Of a DNA stretch of 64,000 nt, positions 55,272-64,000 are shown one piece after another; the stretch's first letter is position 1; each line of letters opens with the position of its first letter. The position numbers were made by a program, and so were the translations under genes. The notes under the pieces were generated by a model. The model did not search any database and was not told where the DNA came from. It saw nothing but the letters and a program-made list of their open reading frames with translations. This DNA comes from Magnetococcales bacterium (GTDB lineage: Bacteria; Pseudomonadota; Magnetococcia; Magnetococcales; UBA8363), in NCBI GenBank assembly GCA_015228815.1, contig JADGCV010000013.1, positions 28,594-92,593 on the forward strand. The letters run 5' to 3'.

Positions 55272-55819
55272 AGCGGGAAAAACTTGAATGCCTGGAACAA
55301 GAGGTCGCCGAACGGTTTCCCGGCCTCGCCAGGGAACGCCTCGGCGAGGCCCTGGTCCTGCATGTGCCGGTGGAAAAACTCCTGGAGACGATGACCCGTC
55401 TGCGCGACGACATCGCCATGGATTTCAAACTGCTGATCGACCTGGCGGGGGTCCATTATCCCGACCGGGCGGCACCGTTCGAGGTGGTCTATCAGTTGCT
55501 GTCGGTCCACAAGAACCATCGGATCCGGATCAAGGTGGCGGTCGCCGACGGTGAACTGGTTCCGAGCGTCGCGGGTATCTGGCGCTCGGCCGACTGGCAT
55601 GAACGGGAAGCCTACGACATGTTCGGCATCCTGTTCAGCGGCCATCCAGACCTGAGACGGATCCTGACCGATTATGATTTTCATGGCCATCCGTTACGCA
55701 AGGATTTTCCGGTGACCGGCCAGGTGGAAATGCGTTATGACGAACAACGGGGAATGGTGGTCAAGGAGCCGATCCGCCTGGGGCGGGGCGACAGGGAACC
55801 TTATCGCAAGTCTCCCTGA
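55268..55819 (+). CDS. nuoC: NADH-quinone oxidoreductase subunit C
   Basis: This 183-residue peripheral subunit shows [38 protein letters not shown] and the 30-kDa signature [20 protein letters not shown], followed by [10 protein letters not shown]. It is separate from nuoD, unlike the fused NuoCD of enterobacteria. It starts with ATGA overlap to nuoB. Confidence 0.95.
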   Translation: MKREKLECLEQEVAERFPGLARERLGEALVLHVPVEKLLETMTRLRDDIAMDFKLLIDLAGVHYPDRAAPFEVVYQLLSVHKNHRIRIKVAVADGELVPSVAGIWRSADWHEREAYDMFGILFSGHPDLRRILTDYDFHGHPLRKDFPVTGQVEMRYDEQRGMVVKEPIRLGRGDREPYRKSP

Positions 55820-55891
55820 GTCATCTTCGGAATCCCGGTGGCAACGAAACGGGGCGATGCGTCGAGTTTGATTTCTCAAGAGTCGGGGACG

Positions 55892-57073
55892 ATGGAACAA
55901 CGCAAGGAGTTTCAAAACTACACCATCAACTTCGGACCGCAGCATCCGGCGGCCCATGGGGTCTTGCGTCTGTTGCTGGAGTTGGATGGCGAGGTGGTGG
56001 AACGGGCCGACCCGCACATCGGGTTGTTGCACCGGGGGACCGAAAAACTCCTGGAACACAAGACGTATCTTCAGGGACTCCCCTACTGGGACCGGCTGGA
56101 CTACATGTCCATGATGAGCCAGGAACATACCTGGGTCCTGGCGGTGGAAAAACTGTTGGGGGTGACCGCGCCGCCGCGGGCGCAATTCATCCGGACGATC
56201 TTTGCCGAACTGACTCGGATTCTCAACCATCTGCTGTTCATCGGCGCCCATGGGTTGGACGTGGGGGCGATGACCATGTTCATCTATTGCTTCCGCGAAC
56301 GGGAAGCGATCCTGGACATGTACGAAGCGGTCTGCGGCGCCCGCATGCATGCCGCCTATTTTCGCCCCGGCGGGGTCGCCAAGGACCTGCCCGAAGGACT
56401 TGCGGAAAAGATTCGCGCCTTTACCGAGGATTTTCCCTCGCGCATCGACGAATATGAAATGTTGTTGACCAACAACCGCATCTGGAAGCAACGTCTGGTC
56501 GATGTCGGGGTGGTGACGCCGGAGGCGGCATTGGACCTGGGCTGTGTCGGTCCGATGTTGCGCGGCTCGGGGATCGCCTACGACCTGCGCAAGGCGGAAC
56601 CCTATGATGCCTACGATCAGATCGACTTCGACATTCCGGTCGGAAAGAACGGCGACAGTTACGACCGTTACCTGGTACGGGTCGAGGAGATGCGCCAGAG
56701 CAACCGGATCATCGGCCAATGCCTGGACAAGATGCCCGAGGGAGAGGTCAAACTGCCCAACTTCAAGATTTCGATCCCCCGTCGCGCCGACATGCATTCG
56801 GGGATGGAATCGTTGATCGGCCATTTCAAGCTGGTTTCGGAAGGGTTCGCGGTTCCGGCGGGGGAGGTTTATCTGGCGACCGAAAGTCCCAAGGGGGAGT
56901 TGGGGGTCTACATCGTGTCCCAGGGGGGGTGCAAGCCGTACCGGGTCAAGATCCGTGCCGCCGGATTCAACCATCTCCAGGCCTTGAAGACCATGCTGCC
57001 GGGACACATGATCGCCGATGTCACCACGATCGTGGGGACGATCGACATCGTCTTTGGGGAGATCGACCGATAG
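55892..57073 (+). CDS. nuoD: NADH-quinone oxidoreductase subunit D
   Basis: This 393-residue subunit begins [20 protein letters not shown] with [20 protein letters not shown] and [14 protein letters not shown]. It forms the quinone cavity. The ATG at 55892 is chosen since it lies near family length; a GTG at 55838 would add 18 residues. Confidence 0.95.
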   Translation: MEQRKEFQNYTINFGPQHPAAHGVLRLLLELDGEVVERADPHIGLLHRGTEKLLEHKTYLQGLPYWDRLDYMSMMSQEHTWVLAVEKLLGVTAPPRAQFIRTIFAELTRILNHLLFIGAHGLDVGAMTMFIYCFREREAILDMYEAVCGARMHAAYFRPGGVAKDLPEGLAEKIRAFTEDFPSRIDEYEMLLTNNRIWKQRLVDVGVVTPEAALDLGCVGPMLRGSGIAYDLRKAEPYDAYDQIDFDIPVGKNGDSYDRYLVRVEEMRQSNRIIGQCLDKMPEGEVKLPNFKISIPRRADMHSGMESLIGHFKLVSEGFAVPAGEVYLATESPKGELGVYIVSQGGCKPYRVKIRAAGFNHLQALKTMLPGHMIADVTTIVGTIDIVFGEIDR

Positions 57074-57077
57074 CGCC

Positions 57078-57581
57078 ATGGAACAGGAACTCAACGATAA
57101 CGCGCCGCGGTTTTCCCCCGAGGCGTTGGCCAGGACCGAGGAAATCTTCAAGCGCTATCCTCCGGAACACCGCGAAGCGGCATTGATGCCGATCCTGCAT
57201 CTGGCGCAACGGGAGTTTGGCGGCTGGCTTTCTCCGGAGGCGCTCGATTATGTCGCCCGGTTCATGAAACTGGCCCCGATCCGGGTGCATGAGGTCGCAT
57301 CCTTCTACACCATGTACAACCTGAAGCGGGTGGGACGGTATCACATCCAGGTCTGCACCAATATTTCCTGTTGGCTGTGCGGTTCGGACGCCATCGTGGA
57401 AGCATTGCGCGCAAGGTTGGGGATCGGGTTTGGCCAGACGAGCGCGGATGGACGGTTCACCCTGGCGGAAGTGGAGTGTCTCGGGGCCTGCGTCAACGCC
57501 CCCATGCTCCAGATCAACGACGACTACCATGAAAACCTGACCCCCGAGAAGGTGGTCGGCATCATCGATCAACTGCCATGA
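57078..57581 (+). CDS. nuoE: NADH-quinone oxidoreductase subunit E
   Basis: This 167-residue subunit binds the N1a [2Fe-2S] cluster: CTNISCWLCG and VECLGACVNAPML hold the four cysteines. RFSPEALARTEEIFKRYPPE is the usual opening. It starts four bases after nuoD and its stop overlaps nuoF by ATGA. Confidence 0.95.
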   Translation: MEQELNDNAPRFSPEALARTEEIFKRYPPEHREAALMPILHLAQREFGGWLSPEALDYVARFMKLAPIRVHEVASFYTMYNLKRVGRYHIQVCTNISCWLCGSDAIVEALRARLGIGFGQTSADGRFTLAEVECLGACVNAPMLQINDDYHENLTPEKVVGIIDQLP

Positions 57582-58858
57582 ACCAGTCCGCCCCCATCCA
57601 GATCGTCTTTCGCAACATACACAAGGCCGACAGCCACACCCTGGCGGTCTACCTTGCCGGCGGTGGCTACAAGGCGGTGGTCAGGGCACTGGCCCGGACG
57701 CCGGAAGAGGTGATCGAAGAGGTCAAGAAATCGGGAATCCGCGGTCGTGGCGGGGCGGGATTTCCGGCGGGGATCAAATGGTCGTTCATTCCCCGGGTGT
57801 CGCACCGCCCGAAATATCTGGTGTGCAACGCCGACGAGGGGGAACCGGGAACATGCAAGGACCGGGACATCCTGCGCTACGATCCACATCGTCTGATCGA
57901 GGGGATGATCATCGCCGGTCACGCGGTCGGGGCCGAACGGGGCTATATCTACATCCGCGGCGAGTTTTTCCATGAAAGCCAACGGGTGGAGGCGGCGATT
58001 CGCGATGCCTACGCCAAGGGGTATCTGGGGGAAAATATCTTCGGCAAGGGGATCCGCTTCGATCTGGCGATTCACCTGGGTGGCGGGGCCTATGTCTGTG
58101 GCGAGGAGACGGCGCTTCTGGAATCGCTCGAAGGAAAAAAAGGGCAACCCCGGGTCAAGCCGCCCTTTCCCGCCAATGTCGGCCTGTGGGGAGGACCGAC
58201 GGTCATCAACAATGTCGAAACCCTGGCCAGCATTCCCGACATCATCGAGCACGGCGGCGCCTGGTATGCGTCACTCGGGGTGGAAAAATCGACCGGAACC
58301 AAGATTTTTTCGGTGTCGGGCCATGTCAACCGTCCGGGAAACCATGAAGTCGCGATGGGAATTCCCCTCAAGACCTTGCTGGAAACGCATGCCGGCGGGG
58401 TGCGTGGCGGATGGGACAACCTCAAGGGGGTGATTCCGGGGGGCTCGTCGTCGCCGATCCTGACCCGCGCCGCCTGCGAGACGGTGACCATGGACTATGA
58501 CAGCATCGCCAAGGCAGGATCGATGCTCGGCTCGGGGGCGGTGATCGTGCTCGACCGGTCGGTTTGCGTGGTTCGGGCCATCGCCCGGCTGTCGCGGTTC
58601 TACCGCCATGAATCGTGTGGCCAGTGTACCCCCTGCCGGGAAGGGACGGGATGGTTGAGCCAGATCATGGACCGCCTCGAGGCGGGTGGCGGTCAGAGGG
58701 GCGACATCGAGCTTCTGGAGGAATTGTGCGGCAACATTTCCGGCAAGACCATCTGCGCCCTCGGGGATGCGGCGGCCATGCCGGTGGCGGGGGCCATTCG
58801 GGCGTTCCGGGAGGAATTCGTCCATCACGTAGCGCATGGCCGGTGCATGGTGGAATAG
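57578..58858 (+). CDS. nuoF: NADH-quinone oxidoreductase subunit F
   Basis: This 426-residue subunit oxidises NADH with FMN and a 4Fe-4S cluster. NADH/FMN motifs are GRGGAGFPAGIKWSF, CNADEGEPGTCKDRD and GAGAYVCGEETALL-like GGGAYVCGEETALLESLEG; the cluster cysteines lie in ESCGQCTPCREGTGW. It overlaps nuoE by ATGA. Confidence 0.96.
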   Translation: MNQSAPIQIVFRNIHKADSHTLAVYLAGGGYKAVVRALARTPEEVIEEVKKSGIRGRGGAGFPAGIKWSFIPRVSHRPKYLVCNADEGEPGTCKDRDILRYDPHRLIEGMIIAGHAVGAERGYIYIRGEFFHESQRVEAAIRDAYAKGYLGENIFGKGIRFDLAIHLGGGAYVCGEETALLESLEGKKGQPRVKPPFPANVGLWGGPTVINNVETLASIPDIIEHGGAWYASLGVEKSTGTKIFSVSGHVNRPGNHEVAMGIPLKTLLETHAGGVRGGWDNLKGVIPGGSSSPILTRAACETVTMDYDSIAKAGSMLGSGAVIVLDRSVCVVRAIARLSRFYRHESCGQCTPCREGTGWLSQIMDRLEAGGGQRGDIELLEELCGNISGKTICALGDAAAMPVAGAIRAFREEFVHHVAHGRCMVE

Positions 58859-58874
58859 GAGCCAGTTGAAAAAG

Positions 58875-61289
58875 ATGCCTACTCTGATCATCGACGACAG
58901 GGAGATCAGCGTCCAGCCGGGGACCACCATCATGGAAGCGGCCCGGTTGCTTGGGATCCAGATTCCCCACTTTTGCTACCACCCCGAACTTTCGGTGGCG
59001 GGAAACTGCCGCATGTGCATGGTCGAGGTGGAGAAGATGCCCAAGCCGGTCATCTCCTGCGCCATGCCGGTCAACGAAGGGATGGTGGTGCGTACCGATT
59101 CGGAGATGGTCCGCAAGGCGCGACGCGGGGTGATGGAATTTCTGTTGATCAACCACCCCCTCGACTGTCCCGTCTGCGATCAGGGGGGCGAGTGCAAATT
59201 GCAGGACTATGCACTGAAGTATGGTCCGGACCGGAGCCGTTTCCGGGACAAGAAACGCACGGTACACAATCATGATCTGGGGCCGGTCATCGAGACCGAA
59301 ATGAACCGGTGCATTCATTGCACCCGCTGCATCCGTTTTTCCACCGAGGTGGCCGGGGTGGAGGAGATGGGGGCGATCTTTCGCGGCGATCACATGAAGG
59401 TGGTTCCCGAGTGGGCGGTCGCGGCGAAAGAACGGTCCTTGTCCTCGGAGCTGGCGGGCAATCTGGCGCAATTGTGTCCGGTGGGGGCGTTGAATCTCAA
59501 GCCGTTCCACTTTCAGGCCCGGGGATGGGAATTGACCCGGAGTCCGGGGATCTGTCCCCATTGTCCGGTGGGGTGCCATACCCGGGTGGATACCATGAAC
59601 GACCGGATCTACCGCGTCATGGGAGCCCGTTGCCCGTCGATCAACATGGAGTGGCTGTGCGACAAGGGGCGTTTCGCCCATGAGGGGCGGCTGGAAGGGC
59701 GTCTCGTGGTTCCCATGCAGGTTGGAGAAGCGGGCGGACCTTTGGTGGAGGTTACCTGGTCCGAGGCACTGGACCGGGTGGCGGCGCTCATCAAGGGGGT
59801 TTCCCCCGATGCGGTGGCAGGTTTGGCGGGAACCTGGGGACAGGGCGGGGAGGAGTTGTTCGCCTTCCAGGACTTCCTGCGGCATTCGGTGGGGACGCCT
59901 CATGTGGATTACCGGATTCACCAACGCGATTTCAGCGCCGACGGGGTCGCTCTGACACGGGCCGATCTGTTGCTCGGCACCCCGATCGAGGCGATGGAGA
60001 CGGCGGATGCACTCTTTCTGATCGGCGCCGATCCGCGGTATGAAATGCCGCTTTTGAACGTGCGGCTGCGCAAGGCCTCCTTGAACGGGGCGACGGTCTG
60101 GTCGGTGGGACCACGCCATCTGGAATCGACCCTGGAACACCTGGAAGAGGTGGTGGTGTTTCCAGGCGAGGAGGGAGATTTTCTGCGCAAGGTGTTGTTG
60201 GCGACGACGACACGGCGGGGTCCACGAAGCGCCGTGGGGTGGGCCGGGGCCTTGAAGAAGGCGCAACGACCGCTGTTTCTTCTGGGGCGTTACGCGGTGA
60301 ATCATCCGCAGGCGGAATTGTTGCGGCGGTTGGTGGTGGCGCTCCTGGAGAAGGCGGAGGCGATGACCGACGGCTGGCGCGGGTACAATCGCATGGTGAC
60401 GGACGGAAATGCGGCGGCGGCGGAAGATCTGGGGGTGGTGCCGCATCGGGGACCGGGTTATCGGGCGGTCGAACGGGTGGGGATGAATGCCCGGGAGATT
60501 CTGGAGCGGGCGGGACGGGGCGAGATCAAGGTATTGTTCCTGATGGGGATCGATGGCGGCGACGAGCGCATCGATGCCAGGCTGGCGGCGGCGGTCCTTG
60601 CGGGGACGAGGGTCATTTTCATGGGGGCCTTTGACAATCGGGTGGCGCAGGCAGCGGATGTGGTGTTGCCTGGTCTGGTCCATGGCGAGCGCGCCGGCAC
60701 GCTGACCAACGCCGAAGGTCGGGTGGCGGTGAACGAACGGGTGGTCATGGGGCCATTGACCGCCAAGGAAGATTGGCGGATTCTGCGGGCCTTGAGCCAA
60801 CGTTTCGATCGGGTCCTTCCTTACGGCACTCTGGAGGAACTTCGGGCGGCGATGGGACGGGCGGATGGGCGGTATGCCCCGGCGGCGGTCGGGTCGTCGT
60901 CCGTGTCCAAGGGGTGTGACCATGGCGTGGCGGTGACACGCAACCTGGAATTTGTCGCCGAGGTGACCGCTGCGGAAGGGGATGCCAACCGTCTGGCCCT
61001 GGTCCTGGTCCCCTCGTTCTTTCAGGATACGCCACTGACCCGGGGGGCGCCGACCCTGGCGGCCCTGGAGCGGGGGGGGGCCTTGAGAATTGGTGGCAAG
61101 GATGCACGCAAATATCGTGTCGAGGCGGGAGGACGGGTGCGGGTCATGTGCGACGGTCGCGGGGTCGAGGTCGCGGCGATGATCGATGAACGAATGGAGG
61201 GGGGAATCCTGGTCGGCTGTCCCGAGAAACTGCGGGGACTGGGCGAAGGGACCGATGGCATTCTTCACGTAACCATCCACCCCTTGTAG
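58875..61289 (+). CDS. nuoG: NADH-quinone oxidoreductase subunit G
   Basis: This 804-residue subunit carries several Fe-S clusters. The N-terminal ferredoxin part includes VQPGTTIMEAARLLGIQIPH and GNCRMCMVEVE; CPVCDQGGECKLQDYAL and CIHCTRCIRF bind further clusters. The rest is a molybdopterin-oxidoreductase-like domain, with GICPHCPVGCHT. The ATG at 58875 is chosen; a TTG at 58866 with AGGAG at close spacing is an alternative. Confidence 0.93.
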   Translation: MPTLIIDDREISVQPGTTIMEAARLLGIQIPHFCYHPELSVAGNCRMCMVEVEKMPKPVISCAMPVNEGMVVRTDSEMVRKARRGVMEFLLINHPLDCPVCDQGGECKLQDYALKYGPDRSRFRDKKRTVHNHDLGPVIETEMNRCIHCTRCIRFSTEVAGVEEMGAIFRGDHMKVVPEWAVAAKERSLSSELAGNLAQLCPVGALNLKPFHFQARGWELTRSPGICPHCPVGCHTRVDTMNDRIYRVMGARCPSINMEWLCDKGRFAHEGRLEGRLVVPMQVGEAGGPLVEVTWSEALDRVAALIKGVSPDAVAGLAGTWGQGGEELFAFQDFLRHSVGTPHVDYRIHQRDFSADGVALTRADLLLGTPIEAMETADALFLIGADPRYEMPLLNVRLRKASLNGATVWSVGPRHLESTLEHLEEVVVFPGEEGDFLRKVLLATTTRRGPRSAVGWAGALKKAQRPLFLLGRYAVNHPQAELLRRLVVALLEKAEAMTDGWRGYNRMVTDGNAAAAEDLGVVPHRGPGYRAVERVGMNAREILERAGRGEIKVLFLMGIDGGDERIDARLAAAVLAGTRVIFMGAFDNRVAQAADVVLPGLVHGERAGTLTNAEGRVAVNERVVMGPLTAKEDWRILRALSQRFDRVLPYGTLEELRAAMGRADGRYAPAAVGSSSVSKGCDHGVAVTRNLEFVAEVTAAEGDANRLALVLVPSFFQDTPLTRGAPTLAALERGGALRIGGKDARKYRVEAGGRVRVMCDGRGVEVAAMIDERMEGGILVGCPEKLRGLGEGTDGILHVTIHPL

Positions 61290-61309
61290 ACCGCAGGGGT
61301 TAATTATTG

Positions 61310-61365
61310 GAAGAAAAAAGGGGGCTGGGGGATTGCCCCCAGGGTTTTGATTTTTATTTTGGTAT
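61310..61365 (+). repeat. Interspersed repeat with a terminator-like hairpin between nuoG and nuoH
   Basis: GAAGAAAAAAGGGGG opens the unit, and CTGGGGG-ATTG-CCCCCAG forms a perfect seven-base-pair stem followed by GGTTTTGATTTTTATTTT. It therefore looks like an intrinsic terminator inside the nuo cluster. It matches 41332-41389. Confidence 0.75.
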
Positions 61366-61406
61366 TATGTTCCAAGGACCGCTTGCGACAATGACCAGGG
61401 AATGCG

Positions 61407-62438
61407 ATGGATGAAATCCTGAAAACGGTGCATGCAACGGGGGAAGGGTTCCTGGGACCGCTTCTCTGGCCGTTGGCATGGGTGGTGATCAAGGTCGTCC
61501 TGCTGTTGGCGCCGGTCCTGTTTATGGTAACCTACATCACCCTGGCGGAACGCAAGGTGATCGGGGCGATGCAGGTGCGACCAGGCCCCAACCGGGTCGG
61601 ATTCTTTGGGATTCTTCAACCTCTGGCCGATGCGGTCAAACTGATCTTCAAGGAGACGATCCTGCCTGAGCGGGCGGACAAGGGATTGTTTCTTCTGGCA
61701 CCGCTCCTGACACTGGTTCCGGCGCTTCTGGCCTGGGCGGTGGTTCCGTTTTCTCCCGAACTGATTCTGGCCGACATCAACATCGGTATCCTCTACATCC
61801 TGGCGATTTCGTCCCTGGGCGCCTATGGCATCATCATTTCGGGATGGGCCTCCAATTCGCGCTACGCCTTTCTGGGGAGCATGCGTTCGGTGGGACAGAT
61901 GGTCTCCTACGAGGTGTCGATGGGCTTTACCCTGATTCCGGTGATTCTCATCACGGGAAGCCTGAGTCTGGTGGATGTGGTCGAACAGCAGAAGGATTGG
62001 TGGAATGTCATTCCGCTGGCACCGATGTTCGTGATTTATTTCATCTCGGTGGTGGCGGAAACCAACCGCTCGCCGTTCGACCTGCCGGAGGCGGAACCGG
62101 AGTTGGTGGCAGGGTTTTTCACCGAATATTCCGCGATGAGTTCGGGGCTGTTTTTCATGGGGGAATATGCCAACATCGTCCTGGTTTCCTTTCTCGGGGC
62201 GCTGGTGTTTCTGGGGGGGTGGCTTCCTCCGGTGTCGCTGTTGTCGTTCATTCCGGGGATCATCTGGCTGGGGTTGAAGGCGGCGTTTTTAATGTTTGTC
62301 TTCTTGTGGATCCGGGCGACGTTTCCCCGTTATCGCTACGACCAACTGATGCGGCTGGGGTGGAAGGTGTTTCTGCCGGTGTCACTGTTCTGGATTTTTC
62401 TGACTGGATTGGTGGTGCAGTTGTTCCGGGGGGTGTGA
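61407..62438 (+). CDS. nuoH: NADH-quinone oxidoreductase subunit H
   Basis: This 343-residue membrane subunit has about eight helices. It contains [20 protein letters not shown] and the loop [20 protein letters not shown], both conserved near the quinone channel. It lies 117 bases after nuoG, the gap holding the repeat at 61310-61365. Confidence 0.96.
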   Translation: MDEILKTVHATGEGFLGPLLWPLAWVVIKVVLLLAPVLFMVTYITLAERKVIGAMQVRPGPNRVGFFGILQPLADAVKLIFKETILPERADKGLFLLAPLLTLVPALLAWAVVPFSPELILADINIGILYILAISSLGAYGIIISGWASNSRYAFLGSMRSVGQMVSYEVSMGFTLIPVILITGSLSLVDVVEQQKDWWNVIPLAPMFVIYFISVVAETNRSPFDLPEAEPELVAGFFTEYSAMSSGLFFMGEYANIVLVSFLGALVFLGGWLPPVSLLSFIPGIIWLGLKAAFLMFVFLWIRATFPRYRYDQLMRLGWKVFLPVSLFWIFLTGLVVQLFRGV

Positions 62439-62464
62439 GTCCCGGAGAATGCGAGGAGATCATC

Positions 62465-62959
62465 GTGGGGCTGGATCTGAAAAACATGCTGCAAAGCTTT
62501 GCCCTGAAGGAACTGGCCCAGGGGATGGCGGTGACCTTGAAACATTTTTTCAAGCCGACCATCACCATTCAGTATCCCGAGGAGCGGACGCCGCTGTCGC
62601 CCCGTTTTCGCGGGGAACACGCCTTGCGCCGCGATGATGCGGGGAACGAGCGGTGCGTCGCCTGCAAACTGTGTGAGGCGGTGTGCCCCGCCCAGGCGAT
62701 CTACATCGAGATCGATCCCAGGTCCACCGCCGCCAGCAGGCGGACCCGGGTCTACGACATCGATGAGACCAAATGCATCTTCTGTGGCTTTTGCCAGGAG
62801 GCCTGCCCGGTGGATGCGATTGTCTTGGGGCCGAACTTCGAGTTTTATGGCTCGGTCCGTTCCGACCTGTATTATGACAAGGAACGGCTTCTGGCCAACG
62901 GCGAGCGCTGGCACCATGAATTGAATGCCAACATCACTGCCGATGCCCGGTACCGGTAA
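62465..62959 (+). CDS. nuoI: NADH-quinone oxidoreductase subunit I
   Basis: This 164-residue ferredoxin-like subunit has two 4Fe-4S motifs: [16 protein letters not shown] and [16 protein letters not shown]. It passes electrons toward N2. The GTG start at 62465 follows AGGAG at good spacing. Confidence 0.96.
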   Translation: MGLDLKNMLQSFALKELAQGMAVTLKHFFKPTITIQYPEERTPLSPRFRGEHALRRDDAGNERCVACKLCEAVCPAQAIYIEIDPRSTAASRRTRVYDIDETKCIFCGFCQEACPVDAIVLGPNFEFYGSVRSDLYYDKERLLANGERWHHELNANITADARYR

Positions 62960-62971
62960 CGGGGAAAAATC

Positions 62972-63568
62972 ATGACGGTTGCGGAACTTGTCTTTTACCT
63001 CTTTGCTCTGGTGACGGTGTTGGCGGCCCTGGGGGTGGTGGGGTCGCGCAATCCGGTCCATTCGGTTTTGTTTCTGGTTCTGGCCTTTTTTTCCACGGCT
63101 GGATTGTTCGTCCTGATCGGCGCCGAGTTCCTGGCGGCCATTCTGGTGATGGTCTACATGGGGGCCGTGGCCATTTTGTTTTTGTTCGTGGTCATGATGC
63201 TGGATGTCGATTTTGTCACGCTGCGTCGGGAGAGCGTCCGTTATCTGCCCCTGGGAGTGACGGTCGGGGTGGTCCTGCTCGTGGAACTGGGATTGATGTT
63301 GGGGCATCATCATCCGGAGCATGCCGGGACGGTCTCTTCTCCGGCAACGGTGGACAATACCCTGGCCATCGGCCAGGCGATGTTCACCCGCTTCATCTAT
63401 CCCTTCGAGGTGGCATCGTTGATCCTGCTGGTGGCCCTGATCGGGGCGGTGGCGCTGACCCACCGCGAACGCAAAAATGTCCGCCGTCAGGAGATTTCAC
63501 GGCAACTGGCGCGAACGAAGGAGGATGCGGTGGAACTGCGCAAGGTGACCTCGGGGGAAGGTGCGTGA
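62972..63568 (+). CDS. nuoJ: NADH-quinone oxidoreductase subunit J
   Basis: This 198-residue membrane protein has five helices and [24 protein letters not shown] [20 protein letters not shown], then [24 protein letters not shown] [20 protein letters not shown]. Its stop TGA overlaps the nuoK ATG by one base. Confidence 0.95.
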   Translation: MTVAELVFYLFALVTVLAALGVVGSRNPVHSVLFLVLAFFSTAGLFVLIGAEFLAAILVMVYMGAVAILFLFVVMMLDVDFVTLRRESVRYLPLGVTVGVVLLVELGLMLGHHHPEHAGTVSSPATVDNTLAIGQAMFTRFIYPFEVASLILLVALIGAVALTHRERKNVRRQEISRQLARTKEDAVELRKVTSGEGA

Positions 63569-63876
63569 TGGTCATGACGCTCAATCATTATCTTGTTCTT
63601 GGGGCGATCCTTTTTTCCATCGGCATGTTTGGGATCTTTCTCAATCGGCGCAACGTCATCATCATCATGATGAGCATCGAACTGATCCTGCTGGCGGTGA
63701 ACATTAATTTTGTCGCCTTTTCGCGATTTTCCGGCAACATCGACGGGCAGGTCATCACCTTTTTCGTCCTGGCGGTGGCCGCGGCCGAGGCCGCGATCGG
63801 TCTGGCCATTCTGGTCGCCTTTTTCCGCAATCGCGAGACCATCGATGTCGAAAAGATCGATTCGATGAAAGGGTGA
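63568..63876 (+). CDS. nuoK: NADH-quinone oxidoreductase subunit K
   Basis: This 102-residue membrane protein shows [40 protein letters not shown] and [20 protein letters not shown]. It has three helices of the family. The start at 63568 is set by GGGGAAGG and by TGATG overlap with nuoJ. nuoL should follow beyond the window. Confidence 0.95.
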   Translation: MVMTLNHYLVLGAILFSIGMFGIFLNRRNVIIIMMSIELILLAVNINFVAFSRFSGNIDGQVITFFVLAVAAAEAAIGLAILVAFFRNRETIDVEKIDSMKG

Positions 63877-63967
63877 GGAGGGATGAGTCGAGGCATCATG
63901 ATGCATGTATCGGAAAAACAAAGTTTCGGTCGTGGTGTTTGTGGTCTTTATAGTCATCAGGATGGGT

Positions 63968-63992
63968 CTGGGAAGGGGTTTCCCCTTCCCAG
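63968..63992. terminator. Strong hairpin after nuoK
   Basis: CTGGGAAGGGG (63968-63978) pairs with CCCCTTCCCAG (63982-63992) around TTT. It may attenuate transcription between nuoK and the following genes; the window ends before a T-run can be judged. Confidence 0.5.
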
Positions 63993-64000
63993 TGGGGGTT

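Noticed and set aside
58665..61280. An 871-residue minus-strand frame over nuoG
   Set aside because: It mirrors nuoG codon structure and lacks a ribosome-binding site.

Overview
The window is about 60 percent G+C, Gram-negative DNA (lipoprotein OmpA, Hfq, FtsEX, complete complex I). Several flagellins each paired with FliW, flagellar sigma-54-type promoters, HrcA/CIRCE control of groESL and an interspersed repeat family fit an alphaproteobacterium-related lineage such as the Magnetococcia. That placement is inference: no rRNA or other taxonomic marker lies in the window.

Layout. 1-7.8 kb: GNAT and FIST-domain proteins, an OmpA-type lipoprotein, a two-CW protein, a small DUF2892-type membrane protein, a YgjP-type metalloprotease and a large CHASE hybrid histidine kinase. 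7.8-12.5 kb is an accessory island: a carrier protein with an aminoacyl-tRNA-synthetase-like amino acid:carrier-protein ligase, an MntA/HepT toxin-antitoxin pair that overlaps the ligase, a NUDIX hydrolase, a RelE/HigA-type pair, an antitoxin remnant and a MITE-like element. 12.5-21.8 kb: a 1,800-residue repeat-built surface protein, a TPR membrane protein and SuhB.

22.2-33.5 kb is a filament-assembly cluster: flgK, flgL, fliW, a large flagellin, a second fliW, a normal-sized flagellin, a small unknown gene, fliD, two fliS and a FliT-like gene. Three sigma-54-type sites and one sigma-28-type site were found among them. 33.6-39.3 kb: Hsp20, a GAF protein with a diadenylate-cyclase-like C-terminus, a translationally coupled SMC-like ATPase and PD-(D/E)XK-like nuclease pair (a candidate defence module), and a zinc-ribbon/DUF3426 protein with a Glu-rich repeat. 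39.5-54 kb is mostly housekeeping: ftsEX, gcvH, a siroheme synthase N-domain protein, uvrA, a GH13 enzyme, groESL, hfq-hflX, a LysR regulator and an atypical HAD protein.

54.3-63.9 kb carries nuoA to nuoK in order, often with overlapping stop and start codons, interrupted by a terminator-like repeat between nuoG and nuoH. nuoL-N presumably lie past the right edge.

The best candidates for little-described biology are the ligase/carrier pair beside MntA-HepT, the ATPase/nuclease pair and the GAF-DAC-like protein. All functional calls come from reading motifs; no database search was run.
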